Shown here: piece by piece, positions 11,741 to 24,900 of the stretch
Numbering within the stretch: the first letter of the stretch is position 1
Layout of the letters: the number at the start of each line of letters is the position of its first letter
Assembly (NCBI GenBank): GCA_029721435.1
Contig: CM056586.1
Coordinates: 70,558,607 to 70,622,606 of the forward strand
From: Gymnothorax reevesii
Taxonomy: Eukaryota; Chordata; Actinopteri; Anguilliformes; Muraenidae
Reading direction: 5' to 3'
DNA: 64,000 bases
Position numbers and translations under genes: made by a program
The notes under the pieces: generated by a model
The model's database searches: none
Seen by the model: the letters and a program-made list of their open reading frames with translations, nothing else
Told to the model about the DNA's origin: nothing

Positions 11741-14420
11741 AATGTCACTGCAGGGAGAACAGTCCAGCAAAGCCATGATTTGTGCTCCACAATTACAATT
11801 CCATTCAAATGAGCGCATTCCTAATGTTTGATGACCTTTTGACAAACACATTACTGCCACTCAACTTTGTCTCGTGACATTTAAAAAGCAGCCGAGAATT
11901 AATAGACAAGAACCAACTGCTCAGAACCTATTGCCCGGTGCTAGACATCTTGGCAGCATCTTCTATAAACTCTAAATCTGATACTAATTCTTCTCGAAAC
12001 CAGATTGAACCGGTGGAACGGCATGATGACGCTGATAATGAGGCCGATCCCAGTATCCCACGGCAAACTATAATATTCAGAGAAACCTGGCCATGCAAAA
12101 GGCCTCTGTCACTACAGAATCAAGCACATTACAGTATAAACAGTCTTTAAGATTCTGTCAATTCAGGTCAGCAGGGGAGCCCTTTTATGACTAAGTAATG
12201 CGCTGCAGATTAAAGAAACCTTTTTGGATTATTCTTTTATTGCAGGACGCACAAAGCGATGGAACTCGGCGCAGACGTATGGAGGTGCATTATGGGGCCG
12301 TTTTAAGACTGGGGGGAATCGTGCCGTACTTGCCCCTGAAGGCAATAACAGAACAGTGACAGGCTGGGCTGTACTTGTCTATTTTACTTATTTGGGGCCT
12401 CTGTTTCATATTCCAGCCGAACAGCCAGGTTATTTTCCTCTTGGGTTCAGAAGGCCACAGTGTTTCATTTCTTCAGAAAATTGTTTCTCGGGGTTTCAAT
12501 CTCGGGCTGCTAGATATGACAAAACACAATATCAAGAACACTTATGTTTTTTATCTGCCATATTTTCAGGGTATAAATAAAAGATCAGTATAAATTTGAG
12601 TCAAGTGCCCCAAAACGCTCATGTGAGAGATGGATGAGAAGAGAGCTGCGGACCTTGGGATTGCACCGCTGTACATTTTCATACCGCATTCAGAATTACT
12701 ACTGTGCAAGGCCATGTACACCATTTGTCATCCCTGGAAATCAATTAGCGTCTTGCTGATAAAACTAAGCAGATGAAATCCCTCCCTTGTCCGAGCGAAG
12801 CCCGGATTCAGGTCCTTGGAAACCGTATTTAAATTCATCCCATACATTCCCGCGCGAGTGTGTTTTAGATGAGATCTGTTAATGTCAAAGTGAATGACAG
12901 ATTGTAGCTTTCTAGAAATTGTAGGCCCTTCCTTTTGAACAAGACACGCTGACTAGTCACAAAGATGGATCAATGTCAAAACGCAGTCCACATTTGCTTT
13001 AATATATTAAAACGGTGCAGGAAATATTCAAATACTGAAGATAATACTGGGGTAAAAGCTGCTTGTTTCGAGGGCTTGGTGGCCAGAGAGAAACGATGAA
13101 TCTCTTGCCTTCCTGAACAGCACATGCAGCTGCGTATTTTTTATGAAACTGGGTTATTTCAAAGAACGTTCAAAGAGCAGAAGATGGATTTGATGAAGAC
13201 TGTATGATTTCTCTGCAAGATGTATCGCCTTAAATTTGTAGGTAATCTCACTCAGTCTTTTCCGCCATGGAGAAACTCTACAAAGGAGACGCTGCATTGT
13301 GAAACGAGGAGCGTCTGAAATGGAACACGAACACCAGGAGTTTACAAAAAATGTAATTTCAAAGCTGGCACAATTATTAGCCTTCTCAATGGCGTAGTAG
13401 CCAATGTCAAACAAGATAAATGCCATTTGACAAAATGGCATGATGCTGACAGTGAACCGCATCCCAGCGGAACAAATGATTGAACGCGCACCTTTACACC
13501 TTTAAATATTTAACGCGCACCTTACGGACCAAACCGAGATGCGCTGCACTGATTGACATTACAATCAACAAAAAGATTCAAATGCTAGCCTCCGAGCCGC
13601 ATTTCTTCGCCCCTGTTCCGCACTCTTCAGAGGTCAAGCTGCACTGGAGCGTGGTGCGATTGGACCAGTTACTGCTCACGTCACATTGATGCATTACGGA
13701 GTACAGGGGGTCAGGTCTGCGTAAACATACATTATCAAATCCCAGAGAAACATATGGGAGTGTGACCCCCTGCTGCGGCAGGCCGCTAACACCGAGCGCC
13801 ACAAAACCGCTTCAGCTGTTCCAGATGACACCTTTATTTTCCCTTTTTTTTTTTTTTTTTTTTGCAAATGAAGGGGGTCAAGCAATCAGGACTGGCCAGG
13901 GGTTGTGTGTTAGCGCCATTATCTAACACTGTCCAAAATGATCAATGAGCGAAAATAAAATGATCACAAGCCAAAACAGGCAGGCTAATGAAAATGGAAT
14001 GTGCTTTAACGTGTCCATTTTTCGCCGTCCCCCGGTGACACGGCCAGATAGGACGCTGACAGGGAGGCGGGCAGGAGATAAATCAGCCCGCTAACATGTC
14101 TATTACCTCATTTCAACACGAGACAGCCTTTCACCGCCCAGTAAAAGGCTCGCTCATCCATACGAGCCGGCGAGGATGAGAACTGACCTGCAATTAAAGT
14201 TCACTAATGTGTACAGGCCTGTCGCCGCCCGGTGCAGGGTTATCGGGCTATCAAATGCGCGTTAATATTCATCAAATATACACGCTGAAATTTCATCATT
14301 TCTCTGCGAGCTCGTGTAGACGCAGTTTTCAGCGAATGAAAGAATTCCTTGCAGTTTTTCTGCAGGTTTCTGGGGAGCCTGTTTCCGTATGCAGTGACAT
14401 ACAGCAGGTTTAAACCGTCC
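11740..14420. promoter_or_regulatory. Second candidate conserved non-coding cluster
   Basis: Largely repeat-free DNA apart from a T-run at about 13845-13863. The blocks 12590-12960, 13160-13690 and 13890-14420 have mixed composition with motifs such as CAATTAAAG, TTTAATA and AATAAATC. The final block contains AGATAAATCAGCCC near 14075 and CGTTAATATTCATC near 14260. No frame is conserved as protein by eye. The regulatory role is inferred from position near lnpk. Confidence 0.3.
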
Positions 14421-15044
14421 GTGCCTCGTCTTAAGCATTTTTCCCAGAGATGGCTTTTAAAACGACCCTCCATCTGTTTCCGCCACTTGAGCCACAATCA
14501 CTTGCCTGCCAATATGGCTCGAGCCCACGTAACGGCCCCCTCCCTCTTTTATTTACAGAAAACCCCCCTCCCTCTCCCTCTCACGCTCAATTCATCCAAC
14601 TGATCTCAGGGGAGGGGGGAGGGCAGGGTGAAAAATTAACAAGAAACATTTGGCATTGGGGTAACGGTCCCAAAATGAACATCCCTCCCAAGGACTCACC
14701 ACGCTTATAAAGCACAGCGTCTTTTTGGAGGAGAAAGGTGGCCAGGGTTTCGCCAAACGAAGTGTGAACGGAAACATGGAGCCAGGAGGATGTTAAATGG
14801 CGGACAGGAATTAATCATAAAACCTGCAATTTAAATGTAGCAACTCATTTTTGTTACAAAACCCACAAGTGTTCAACTTATGCTCTCACTTCGCGACGAG
14901 AACTTTAGTCATTGAAATGTTGGTGGATGCTAGACAAGAGGATTATTAAACCAACGAATAAGAATGGAAGTACAAGTGAATATTGCATTAACAAAAACTA
15001 TGACAAGAGAGTAAGCACAAATCACAAAAGATGCAATCTAAAAC
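14420..15044. other. Intergenic DNA just past the lnpk 3' end
   Basis: Pyrimidine-rich stretch near 14535-14620 (CCCTCCCTCT type), then AT-rich sequence. No gene or repeat identified. Confidence 0.4.
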
Positions 15045-15720
15045 AAGAAAATAGCTCATTTTATTTCATATTTCTAAAGGATATTTAAAATACACACAGC
15101 CACAAAAGGCTGTCAGGCTCTTAATACCATTTTAGAAGTAATAAATAAGTGTTTAATGGCACACCACCGTGGCAGAAATAAAGAGGACGTCCCCCCAGTG
15201 CTACAAGTACCGCACACTCCTGACATGCTCCCTGAAACGGCATTTTTACATTCTTTAAGTACTTAACAACAATGAACACATTTCACTCGTGAAAACATAG
15301 CAATCTATGTGAAGTTCTAAGTAACACAATAAAAATTCACAGAGAAAAACAAACAAAACTCTGGCAGCAAATGGCTTCTCTGTTCAACTGAAATGAAGGG
15401 AAAAAAATCCCCATGATCAATTTAGTTGATTTCTGGAAAACAATAACTTCTGCCATCTTGTTCTTGGGTCATTACCTCAGGGAGTACAGCAGTGCTACAG
15501 TACATTTCATGTAAACTCCTGGCACAGGACCGATTGACCCCCTGCTTCCATTAGTAAACTTTAAAAAAGAAAAAAACGTGCATAATAACAGAGAGGCAGA
15601 CAGGCAGTAACTTCCTGTACAGGAAGTCTCAAAAAAAAAAAAATAAAAAAAAAAACCCAGCAAACTGACTCAGGACCGATCGGACTGTGTTATGGTCTTT
15701 AGACATGAGCGGGACTCGGG
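15045..15720 (-). other. lnpk: Probable lnpk 3' untranslated region with candidate poly(A) signal
   Basis: Downstream of the lnpk stop there is no further coding potential. An A/T homopolymer tract lies at about 15629-15656. On the minus strand an ATTAAA lies near 15152 and a canonical AATAAA at 15060-15065. The end given assumes cleavage just past the latter. RNA evidence would be needed to fix the end. Confidence 0.4.
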
Positions 15721-15890
15721 TTACTCGACCTCCATCTGCGACACCTCCAGCTGATCTTCAGAGGTCTCCCCCACGCTGTTCTCCGACGCGGGGCTGCTCG
15801 GACCGTTCGCTGCCGGGGCCTCCGCAGGGCCCACGCTCTCCCGCGACTCACAGTCCGATTCTGGGGGACAATCTTCCGCCTTTATTGTAT
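15721..15890 (-). CDS. lnpk: lnpk terminal coding exon 12 (residues 351-406, acidic tail)
   Basis: A 170-nt coding part beginning [13 protein letters not shown] and ending [12 protein letters not shown] with TAA. The acceptor is gggtgtctgtag. The tail is rich in Glu, Ser and Pro, as in other Lunaparks, but the sequence itself is poorly conserved. The assignment rests on frame compatibility with exon 11 and the acidic C-terminus. An extra coding exon inside the 5.5-kb intron 15891-21390 cannot be excluded. Confidence 0.82.
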
Positions 15891-18800
15891 CTACAGACAC
15901 CCAAAACAAATACTTCAGATGCTTCCCATCCACGGTAAACGGAGACGCACGAGGGGCACGTTAATGAGTTCAACCATGACTTCAATCTTCACGCATCACT
16001 TCAAACTACACACACTGCAACAGGACACGGATCAGCTGATGAATATCAGAGTGCAGATGCATCAAACTCCAGAGGCAGTATTATGTTTGCGTAAATAGAA
16101 GAGCCAAAACTGTAAAGAAATACATTTAATGCTCTCCGAACAGCATTAAGGGGAAGTTCTTTTAGGCTAAAGACTCCGGCTCCAAGCATTTTTAATATAA
16201 TGGCTTTCAGTAGTTAAGTGTGTCCAAATTACAAATATTATCCTCACACAGTGACCAGTTAGTTACTCATACTTTGTAAAACAAACTGAATGTACTCAAG
16301 AGCCGCAACCCTCTGATTCCGTTGAGAAGGACATGCTAATAATGAGGGGTTTCCAAGGTAATTAGAACAAGAAATTGAGCACATCCAGGACATAAAAAAA
16401 AATTGCACAGAAATGACCTTGTGTTTTCACTCGTTCAAAATTTCTATATTCTCAAGTCCCACTGAGATCATATAGCAAACTACATTCAAAAATCTCACAT
16501 CAGTGCGAAAACTGCCTTCGGTAGCAAAATGTTTCTTCAGAAATTCTGGGAGGACGTGAGGATTTGAGCGGCCCAGTAAATGAGAAACAGGAGAATGACA
16601 CTGAATCATTAGAGGACAAAGGTACCTGAGGACAACAGCCAAATGCACTACAATGGAAACGGTAAATGTACTGCATGGGTGTATCAACTGTGTACTGACA
16701 GTGTAGTGCAGTCAGCTGATGGAAGTGAAGACTTCGGCTAAGCCAGCCAATTCTGAGATGACTTGCATTTACAAGCCCAATTCCGAAATAGTTGGGAGAA
16801 AGAGTAAATTGTGAATAAAAATCATAATGTAACGATTTTCAGATCACATGAGCCAATATGTTATTTACAATAGAACATAGATAACATTTCAAATGTTGAA
16901 ACTGAGACATGTTACATTTTTATCGACAAAATGATCATTTCAAATTTTCTGGCTGAAACAGGTCTCAAAAAAAGGTTGGGACGCAGGCAAAAAAGGGCTG
17001 AAAAAGCAAGTAATATATAAGAGAATTAGCTGAAAGAACATTTAGCAAGTAATTAAGTTAACTGGCATCAGGTGTGTAACATGATCAGCCATAAAAAGGG
17101 ATGTCTTAGAGAGGCTGAGTCTCTCAGAAGTAAAGATGGCCAGAGGCTCTCCAACCTGTGAAGGCTTGTGTAAAAAAATAGTGGAATACTTTAAAAACAA
17201 TGTTCCTCAATGTCACATTGCAAAGGCTTCGAAGGTCTCATCATCGACAGTGTATAACATCATCAAAAGATTCAGAGAAACTGGAAAAATCTCTATGCAT
17301 ACGGGACAAGGCCGAAGACCTTTACTGGATGCCCGTGATCTTCGGACCCTCAGACGCCACTGCATCACTCACCGGCATGATTCTGTCATTGAAATTACTA
17401 AATGGGCCCAGGAATACTTCAAGAAACCACTGTCTGTAAACACAGTCCGCCGTGCCATCCACAGATGCCACCTGAAACTATCATGCAAAAAAGAAGCCAT
17501 TGTTGAGCATAATCCAGAAGCGCCGCCATGTTCTGTGGGCCAAGGCTCGTTTAAAATGGACTGTCGCAAAGTGGCGAAGTGTCCTGTGTTCAGACGAGTC
17601 CAAATTTGACATTCTTGTTAGAAATCATGGGCGTTGTGTCCTCCGGGCTGAAGAGGAGAAAGACCACCCCTCCTGTTATAAGCGTTCAGTTCAAAAGCCA
17701 GCATCTCTGATGCTATGGGGATGAATTAGTGCATATGGTGTGGGACACTTGCATGTTTTAAAAAGCACCATGAATGCTGAAAGGTATATAAAGGTCTTAG
17801 AGCAACATATGCTCCCCTTCAGAGGACATCTATTCCAAGGAAGGCCTTGTATATTGAAGCAGGACAATGTAAAATCACATATTATTATAAAAGCATGGCT
17901 TCCGTGTGCTGAACTGGCCTGCCTGCAGTCCTGGTCTTTCCCCAATTGAGGACATTTGGTGCATAATTTAAAAAAAAAAGTCCGTCAAAGGAGACCCAAA
18001 ACTCTCCAGCAGCTGGAAGCTTGTATTGAATAAGAGTGGGATCAAATTCCAATGGCTAAACTAAAGAAAATTGTCTCCTCAATGCCCACACGCCTCCACT
18101 CTGTGCTAAAAAGAAGAGGGGATGCTACACCATGGTAAACAGGCCCCTGTCCCAACTTTTGAGACCTGCAGCAGTCATCAAATTTGAGATGAGCTCATTT
18201 TGTGGATGAAATTGTCAAATTTCTCAGTTTCAACATTTAATATGTTATCTCTGTTCTGTTGTGAATAAAATACTGGCTGGTGCGATTTGAAATTGCCTTT
18301 TAAATTTTATTCACAATTTACACTTTGTCCCAACTATTTTGGAATTGGGGTTGTACTTCAAGTCATAATCCCAATATAACAGGCCAGAAAAAAAACCATC
18401 TGGAAAACGAGATATGAAAGAGGAAACCCGTGAGGAGGCTACAGGAGTTACTCCCTCCGTTTACCATTGTAAAACAAACATAAAGCACGGTGTGGACATA
18501 ATTCCATTACATAAGGAGTACTGATTACAATTACTGTCGAGGTTGAAACATGTCAGAAATTTTTAAGTGTTCAGTCATGTGATAAAGGCTTTTTATTCGC
18601 ATTACTTCAAAAAGTTTGAGTGCCTGGATCTCATCTTTTTTTCTGGACTGAGACAACGATTTCTATTGGATATAATTTTTAAATATTTTTGGAATGCTGA
18701 TTTTACATAATGCTGGGGTAACCAGGTTAGACCAATCAGGCTGCAATGCAATTTCCCCCGAGTGGCATAAACTGCATGGAGACTACTCTGGGACTAAATC

Positions 18801-21800
18801 TAAATAATGCAAAAAATAATACAAATAAAATAAATACATTAATTCATTAATTAATAGAAGGAAACAAAGAACCAACGAAAACTCAGTTCCACATTTCAGT
18901 ATGCATGTATAGTATATATTTAACCTCAAGAGCTATGGACCCATATAAGGTTGGTCATATGCAGCTGTTGTATTCAAACCTGTGAAACTTCAAGCTCATT
19001 TCAAATTCTAGTGGAGATTCCCAAAGCTGTGAACGATCCCAAATCTGTCCAGCTGAATTACAAGGAAAATTGTTTAAAATAATGTAAAAGATCTAGATAT
19101 TATAAATTTAATGCACTGCTGTGTCCATCAAAACATGGCGTCTTGGGTATGAATATTGCCCAGACCATATGTGGGATGTGGCTTCAGTGAAGTGCTGCAA
19201 CCAGCAGACACAAAATATGTATCAGACATTGCCTGACAATATGAAAAAATGCTTTTTCTGACTTTGAACATACTTCAGGAAAACTTTAAAGGGCATCTAA
19301 AGTCGATTCTCAGACGGGACGTTGAATGTCCAATGTTTACAAACAAATCACTTGCTTTTATGGACATCTTGCATTGTCACATGACCAATGTCATTCATAT
19401 AAACCAATGTTGTGTACATGCTTAGATAATCCTTCCATTTCAGTTCGCTTGCGCAGGTGCGGCACGCCAATTGGCCGATAAACAAAAACAACGGGAATCG
19501 ACTTTAGATGCCCTTTAAGTGAAAAGTTAGAGTTCAAGGGGTTAAAGGTATTCTGACCAAGGGACAGCAAGTTTCTTGATCTCATTATAGGTGACTTGCA
19601 ATAGTCACGTGACCCAACACTGGTCTGCCTCAGTAACTAGTAGCAACTGCATGCGCCGCCATTAGTGTGGCCAAGCACATCAGCAATGGAGGCAGAGGAC
19701 AGTTCAGCTGAGCCTAAATCACAGTATTGTACTGTCTCGCCTTGCATGCATGCGGTTGTAGCTGTTCTGTTATATACCCTTTTCTGGAAGATACTTTGCT
19801 ATAAGCTCCTGATAACCATTTCTTCCAAAACAAAACAATTCCGACAGCAAGTTACTAAATTAACTCACAGCAGAAACACGCAAACGGTCGAAAGCACTGC
19901 TTGTGTGGAGCTCGCAAATCGGTAACTCGTACCGGGAAAAATTCCGAATCCAGTTTTCATTTTTGCAGCTTGCAATTCACCAAAACATTTTTTTTTTTTT
20001 TTAAAGGGGATAGAATTCCACCACGACAATGCAGAGAATTCGTGTGATATACCAGACACAGCTTCATCATCAGAGCTAGCCCACCCTTACGAAAATTCTC
20101 AATGGTAAATGAATGGTATCCAGTGGTAAATCAAACAGCATTTTTTGCAAGGGTGCACAACGGCAAAGTTTCCGCCTGACCCCTGAGAAGCAAAACGATT
20201 GTTTCACTAACTGCAGCCTAATCAGCCCAACTTAGACAGCTACAACACCTCTCCGGTTAGCTTCAACTGTAGCAGCTACGATCAGGTAACATTAAGACAA
20301 AACTACCACCTTGATTGCTAACCAAAGTAACACAAGCACACCAGTCAGAATTACAGCAAATAAGTCAACCAGGAGCGCTTCCAGTAGCGCGACACGCAAA
20401 CACATAAGCGGTAGTGACCAAGCGGTCATAACAAGAGTCATCTTAAATAGGCCTATTGTTATCAGTTTTCAACTATAGCCCAATACAAACGGTCTCAAGT
20501 ATACAATCACAAAAGAACTAACCAAGGATGAAGTGGTCACTACAAATGTGGATTTCCTTCTTGTGCATGTCCTAGTTGGCCCTGGAGATGCTTGAAAACC
20601 ATTTAGCTCGTCGAATCGGTGACAACTCCAAAGTTTTTTCACCCTGATTCCGTATAATACCAGGCACACAGTAAAATCATTTTTCCCTCTCCCCGTCAGA
20701 CCGGTTGGAACAGCCAACGATGGCACACTTACTCGGCATTTTCTCTGTGTGCAGAGCGTAGCATCAATAGCCTGGGGCTTTGTTTGACCACATCAATGGA
20801 GGACAAAGCTTGACCTTGTATTCGCCACAGCTAGGCCACGCCTATTGCAAGAGAGCTTTTCAATAGCAAACTTAATGGACAAACATGTAATTTTAAGACA
20901 TAAGATTATTGAAATGAGGGGAAAGTTTCCAGATGAAATGTCTTTGCAGGTGTCTACGGAACTCCATGGGATAAGGATAGAGTAAGAAGCCAAACCGTCA
21001 GACTCATCCCTTAGCTAACTTCAATTGTCCTTAGCAGCACTCCTTAGGTATAAAAGTTATAGTACAAACCCAAACCCTCCGACTTGTCTCTTTGCCAACT
21101 TCAGATGTCCTTAGCTGGCCTCCTTATATATAAGAGACAGTACAACACACACAGAAAGCAAGTATGTAGAGCCATGCGTTACACACAGATGTGCTAGGGT
21201 GTGCACCACGACACCAGTATTCATATCCTAGTTAGCATTCCCATTTTAGTGTAAAATCTGACAAGATTTGATCGTGGCAAGTATTTACGGGGAGATCCAC
21301 GCTCGTATTAAGCATTCACACTACCATTCGCAGCCCCTGGGAATTTGTCTGTGACGTACGAGGACACAGTGGATTGTGGGACAGAGTTACCTGAAACACA
21401 CGGGGGGTCACAGCGCTCTGGGATGGGAGAGAGTCCCGCAGCGGGTGGGTCTGGGGCCACCTTTCGCTCGAAACTGAAGTCGGGCAGTCTGGGGGCCTGT
21501 GGGCGGGTCTTCCTCGCGGGGTTCAGGAAAAAGCAGTAGGCACATCGGAAGGCTGAGGGACAGACACCGCGAAACACGACAGTCAGGAACACCAAGCCGT
21601 CAGGGTCATCGTCATGTCCTTCACATGGACACCCAGATTAACCCTTTTGCGAAAAATCAACTTCTCTGCGTGAATACGGATTTTACAGTGTTTTTCTCTT
21701 GCCTTGGGGTCCAAAAAGGGCAGGTGTGGGTGCAGTTCAGTCCAACTATGCAGTTAAACACCAGATTCTACTGATCAAGGTCTTCAACAAAGATTCAAAT

Positions 21801-21953
21801 TCAAACTGATCATGCATCTCTGAATATTTACTTTCGATATGTAAAATCTGCTACATTTTGCAGTAAATAAATGCATCCAACCTGTGCTGAAATATGCAAG
21901 GAACATTTAATTCTTCCACTTCATACTGTGAAATACTATGGTTAACTCAGAGT

Positions 21954-21987
<34 letters not shown>

Positions 21988-24900
21988 CCAGCATATCTGA
22001 TATCTGGTCCTAATGAACTGGGGCAGAGCTGACATGTTCGGTTTTGTACAAGCTAGGTGTCAAAGGGTTAATATATATGAAAATGAGAGCAGTGATAGTC
22101 CAAAAATGCATCCAAGATGCAGAAAGGTTTCAGATCGATGGGATGCCCTCATTAACATATTCAATCTTGATGCGCTGGGCCTCTGCCTACACAGGCTAGC
22201 GGAGCCAGCGGATTTTAAGAGCGCTATGATATACTGTACTGCCAAACACTAGAGGGCAAATGAAGGCACTGTGTTTGATGGAGACTGACAGAGAATGGCG
22301 CGTTTCGCTAAATCTTACCAACGTATTCAAATTCCTCTCTTAACGCCATGCCGTTGTGGGAGAAACACTGCTGGCATATAAGGGCGTACCTAAACGAGGC
22401 ATAAAGGAAGGGAATATGAGGATGGGAAGGGATTCGCCTTCTCATACCATTCATGAGAGCAGCCAATAAAACAGGAAATACTTCATGCCGATGACAGAAT
22501 GCAGATTTATCAAAACAAATGCAGAGCATCACTGAGCACCAAAACATGCAGTTAGGTACGGAAATATTTGGACAACGATGAATTCTGTAATTTTGCCCCA
22601 GTACACCACCACAATGAATCTGAAATGGAACCAGTAAGACTTTATTAAGGTGCAGACTTTCAGTCACGGCCTTTCTAATCTGTTAATGCAGCATTTTTAT
22701 GAAATTACAGCCATTTTATTTATTTACTCTATTTTCAGAGGTTCATAGGTAATTGGACAAACTAACAATGATAAATATGAAAGGTCATTCATAGAATGAC
22801 AACTTGCCGAAATCGTGCGAAGATCTCTGAAACAGAATGAACAGAATGGAGTTGGTTTCAAGTCTCTGGCTGTAATAGTAGCAAAGTTAAGAACCAAAAT
22901 GTAGTTTTAATGTTTTTGGTGTCCTTGAGCTTTGACTTAAGAACTTAAAAAAAAAAAAAAAAAAAAAAAGTATAGGCTTCTGGCGACGAACCTCCTCCAT
23001 CGTATGGTGAAGTTTCATGAATATAATCTATACGAAAGGGGTAAAAAAAGCGCATTACTAACAAAGTCAGACAAACAAATAGATCAACATTTAGTCCATG
23101 CACAAAGGAAATGGTTTAACAGCAAAAAGAAAAGGGTCATTTTTGTAAAATATGACTTTGACATCAGAAAAACGTTAATTATGTAACAAGCGTTCGACCG
23201 ATTGGGCTCAAATTTGGTGTGCGAGGTACTTGAACAATGGGCTATATAATGTAATAAAAAAATTTAGTAAAATAAAAAATTGAAAATTAGTCATTTTGAT
23301 GTACTTTGACCAGAGTATCATCTTCAGGACCCGTAACCGCTAAAATGGGCTACGCATGGTGAACAAAATGGCGTTGGATTCAAGTCCTTATCACAAAAAC
23401 AAACAAAGTTATCAACCAAAATGTGTTTTTGACCTTTTGCTTGATATTGACCTTGACCTTGAAGTAATGAGAAACAAAATCAATAGACTTCCGTCCGGGA
23501 CATGCCCGATAAGAATGATATAGAACTGAAGGTAATCAACGTGAGTTAAAGGGCAAAAAAAGAGTGCGAGTAACAAACAGACAGACACAAGCAGACGCAA
23601 CGCAACAGAGGAACATACTTACCAATTTCGGCAAGTAATAAGACTGGCTGAGGTCTCGAACCCTGGACCCATGGACATCACCTAATGGCGAGTTTCCTTC
23701 CTTGCGATGCTTCCCCAGGCCTTCGCTGCAACCGCATTCCAGTGCTGCCATTTGTGGGTCTTTCAGTGCGAGGAGAGCACGCTCAGTTGTGTTGAGATCA
23801 GGTGACTGGCTCTGCTGTTACAGAATGTTGCATCTCTTTGCCTTCAGAGGCTTTTGAGTTGCTTTTGCAGTATGTTTAGGATCATTATCCATCTGCACAG
23901 CGACACAACGTCCTATCAATTTGGCAGCATTAGCCTGAATTTGAGCAGATAGTTTAAGCGGGCATGGTACAGAATTCATGCTTCTACCTCCATCAGCAGT
24001 GATGTCATCGATTAACAACAGCGTCTCGGTTCTGTTGGGAGCCACACATGCCCACGCCATAACACTCCCTCCACCATGAGTGCCTGAGGATGTGGTATGG
24101 TTTTGGATCATCAATCACTCCCTACCTTCTGCACACTCCTCAACCCATCAGTTTGGTACAATACAATCTTGGCCTCATCTGTCCACAGAATGTTGTTACA
24201 GAGCTATTCAGTCTTTTTTACATGTTTTCTTGCCATGTCTAATCTTGCCATTCTGTTCATCTTGTGCTTAACCCTCTGTATTTACGGTCAAGAGGTGCCT
24301 TTTGATTGTGGATTTTGACAATGACATGTCTCCCCCCTTGAGTGATCTTGACCCAGAGAGATGTTGTGAAGGGTTTTTCTTCACCAAGGAGACAATTCAG
24401 TGATCTTCCACTTTAGGCATCTTCTGTGGTTTTAAAGGTCTTATGGTGTAGCCGAGTTCTCCAGTGTTCCTTCTTCCTTAAGAATCTACCAAACTGTAGA
24501 TCTTTTTCAGCCTTATGATGGCCTCCTTCATCTGCACCATCGACTTTTTGAACCAGAGTTCCCAGGAGCAGCAACTAAATGCAGATTCAGCACTTGGAAC
24601 AAGCGCCTCACCGTCTACCTGCTTCATGTGGTCCTGAAACTATCTGTCCAATTCTCCAGTTACCTTTACGCCACTGAAAATGGAGCTCTGGGTATAAAAA
24701 TGACTAATTCCTCAATAGTCATCGTGATATTTTTGTGAAAGAACTTGATTTAAAGGTGAAAGTCTGCACTTCAACCACATCTTATTGGTTTTGTTTAAAA
24801 CACATTGTGGTGGTGTACAGAGACAAAGCTAAAAAAAAAAAAATTGCAACATTGTCCAAATACTTGAGTATCCAGCGGTACGTACATCAAAGTAAATTAG

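Noticed and set aside
12224..12593. Overlapping open frames of 118 and 72 codons
   Set aside because: Two overlapping frames without motifs; the DNA looks non-coding.
13578..13885. Open frames around the T run near 13845
   Set aside because: One depends on translating the homopolymer and neither has a motif.
23600..23760. Possible tRNA-derived SINE (B-box-like GGTTCGAGACC on the minus strand)
   Set aside because: No matching A box at the correct distance and no SINE tail recognised.
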